From the NCBI GenBank assembly GCA_956465555.1, contig OY101126.1, positions 42,501-106,500 on the forward strand: DNA of 64,000 bases, read 5' to 3'. The notes below the pieces were generated by a model that had not been told where the DNA came from, did no database searches, and saw nothing but the letters and a program-made list of their open reading frames with translations. Numbering within the stretch: the stretch's first letter is position 1; each line of letters begins with the position of its first letter. Below are positions 63,609 to 64,000 of this stretch, piece after piece. The stretch comes from Nitzschia sp. pyKryTriq1. Its lineage: Eukaryota > Bacillariophyta > Bacillariophyceae > Bacillariales > Bacillariaceae. The translations under genes and the position numbers were made by a program.

Positions 63609-64000
63609 TCATCCTTCATGTACTGTGTTCTTGAGATATCCTTCGAGTTCTTCCATATCTTGTGGACTTCCCATGAAACAAGGAGACTTTTGATGGATTC
63701 GTTTTGGCTTTTTATCCAACAAATTCTGTCCTTCTTCGTCCATGGCCTTGCCACCCGCATGATGTACGACAAAGGCCATGGGGGCAGACTTGTACAAGAG
63801 TTGCAAATTCCCCTTTGGTTTTTCCATCGAGTCGGAAGGATAGGCAAAGATGCCTCCGTACAAGAGCGTTCGATGAATATCGCCGACCATACTTCCCACA
63901 TATCGATGGGCATAACGAGTTTTGGTTTCCCCTTGACCCAATTTGAGATTGCGCAAGTATCGTCTCCATGGAGCATTCCAACCTTCGCTATTGGCCTCAT
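63609..64000 (-). CDS. FBP: Fructose-1,6-bisphosphatase, C-terminal part
   Basis: 130 codons run in from the right edge to a stop at 63609; the N-terminal part lies outside. Visible family blocks: RYVGSMVGDIHRTLLYGGIF, then YPSDSMEKPKGNLQLLYKSA, PMAFVVHHAGGKAMDEEGQN and KRIHQKSPCFMGSPQDMEEL. These include the substrate-binding Arg/Tyr of R-Y-V-G-S-M and the late Lys/Arg loop. The enzyme hydrolyses fructose-1,6-bisphosphate in gluconeogenesis or the Calvin cycle. Diatoms have several isoforms; compartment cannot be told without the N-terminus. Confidence 0.93.
   Translation of the reverse strand, partial: EANSEGWNAPWRRYLRNLKLGQGETKTRYAHRYVGSMVGDIHRTLLYGGIFAYPSDSMEKPKGNLQLLYKSAPMAFVVHHAGGKAMDEEGQNLLDKKPKRIHQKSPCFMGSPQDMEELEGYLKNTVHEG

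Overview
The window looks like nuclear DNA of a diatom, probably a pennate one. Genes are short and carry zero to one small intron with GT..AG borders. N-terminal signal peptides are followed by a +1 Phe plastid-import motif, and coding regions are full of poly-Gln, poly-Asn, poly-Ser and poly-Gly tracts. The window also holds an SLC4 bicarbonate transporter, a fructose-1,6-bisphosphatase, a Copia fragment and LINE fragments. No rRNA, tRNA or CRISPR is evident. The spacers are unusual: they are dominated by TAG/CTA trinucleotide runs, CTAG and palindromes such as TACCGGTA.

Layout. 0-23 kb is mostly single-copy genes: the 3' part of a basic/acidic nuclear-type protein, a paired-CBS protein, a large low-complexity protein ending in a degenerate peroxiredoxin-like fold, a plastid-targeted protein with two I29 propeptide domains and many GAGMPSFADSLSG repeats, a CRAL-TRIO (Sec14-like) pseudogene broken by a 5'-truncated LINE with a 15-18 bp target-site duplication, a YGYGDAAPD-repeat protein, an SLC4 transporter, and a long protein carrying what appears to be a class II (EF/CyaA/ExoY-type) adenylyl cyclase domain.

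24-55 kb is a duplication-rich accessory region. It contains two apparently undescribed families. The first is a four-transmembrane family with seven copies (three intact, four damaged). Six of these lie at 41-54 kb between two long inverted-repeat arms (about 40.3-41.2 and 54.5-55.4 kb), and the copies share an upstream sequence module. The second is a family of small low-complexity proteins on the minus strand (28-40 kb) that share the N-terminus MIHH/MIHQ and a C-terminal helix of the form QQIIDIIDxVFDIL. A tandem dimer of a hairpin-rich element (34.6-35.8 kb) and a retroelement-bearing insertion (48.4-50.3 kb) also lie here.

55-64 kb returns to ordinary genes: a plastid-type coiled-coil protein, a membrane RING-H2 ubiquitin-ligase-like protein, a METTL21-type methyltransferase and the 3' end of an FBPase gene. 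They are interrupted by a very young LTR element (identical 197-bp TG..CA repeats, TAGTA target duplication) whose interior is a 12-copy ~54-bp minisatellite.

The genes do not form an operon. The only functional theme is loose: inorganic-carbon transport and fixation (SLC4, FBPase) and signalling (cyclase, CBS, RING). All functional names come from family motifs read by eye. No database search was run.
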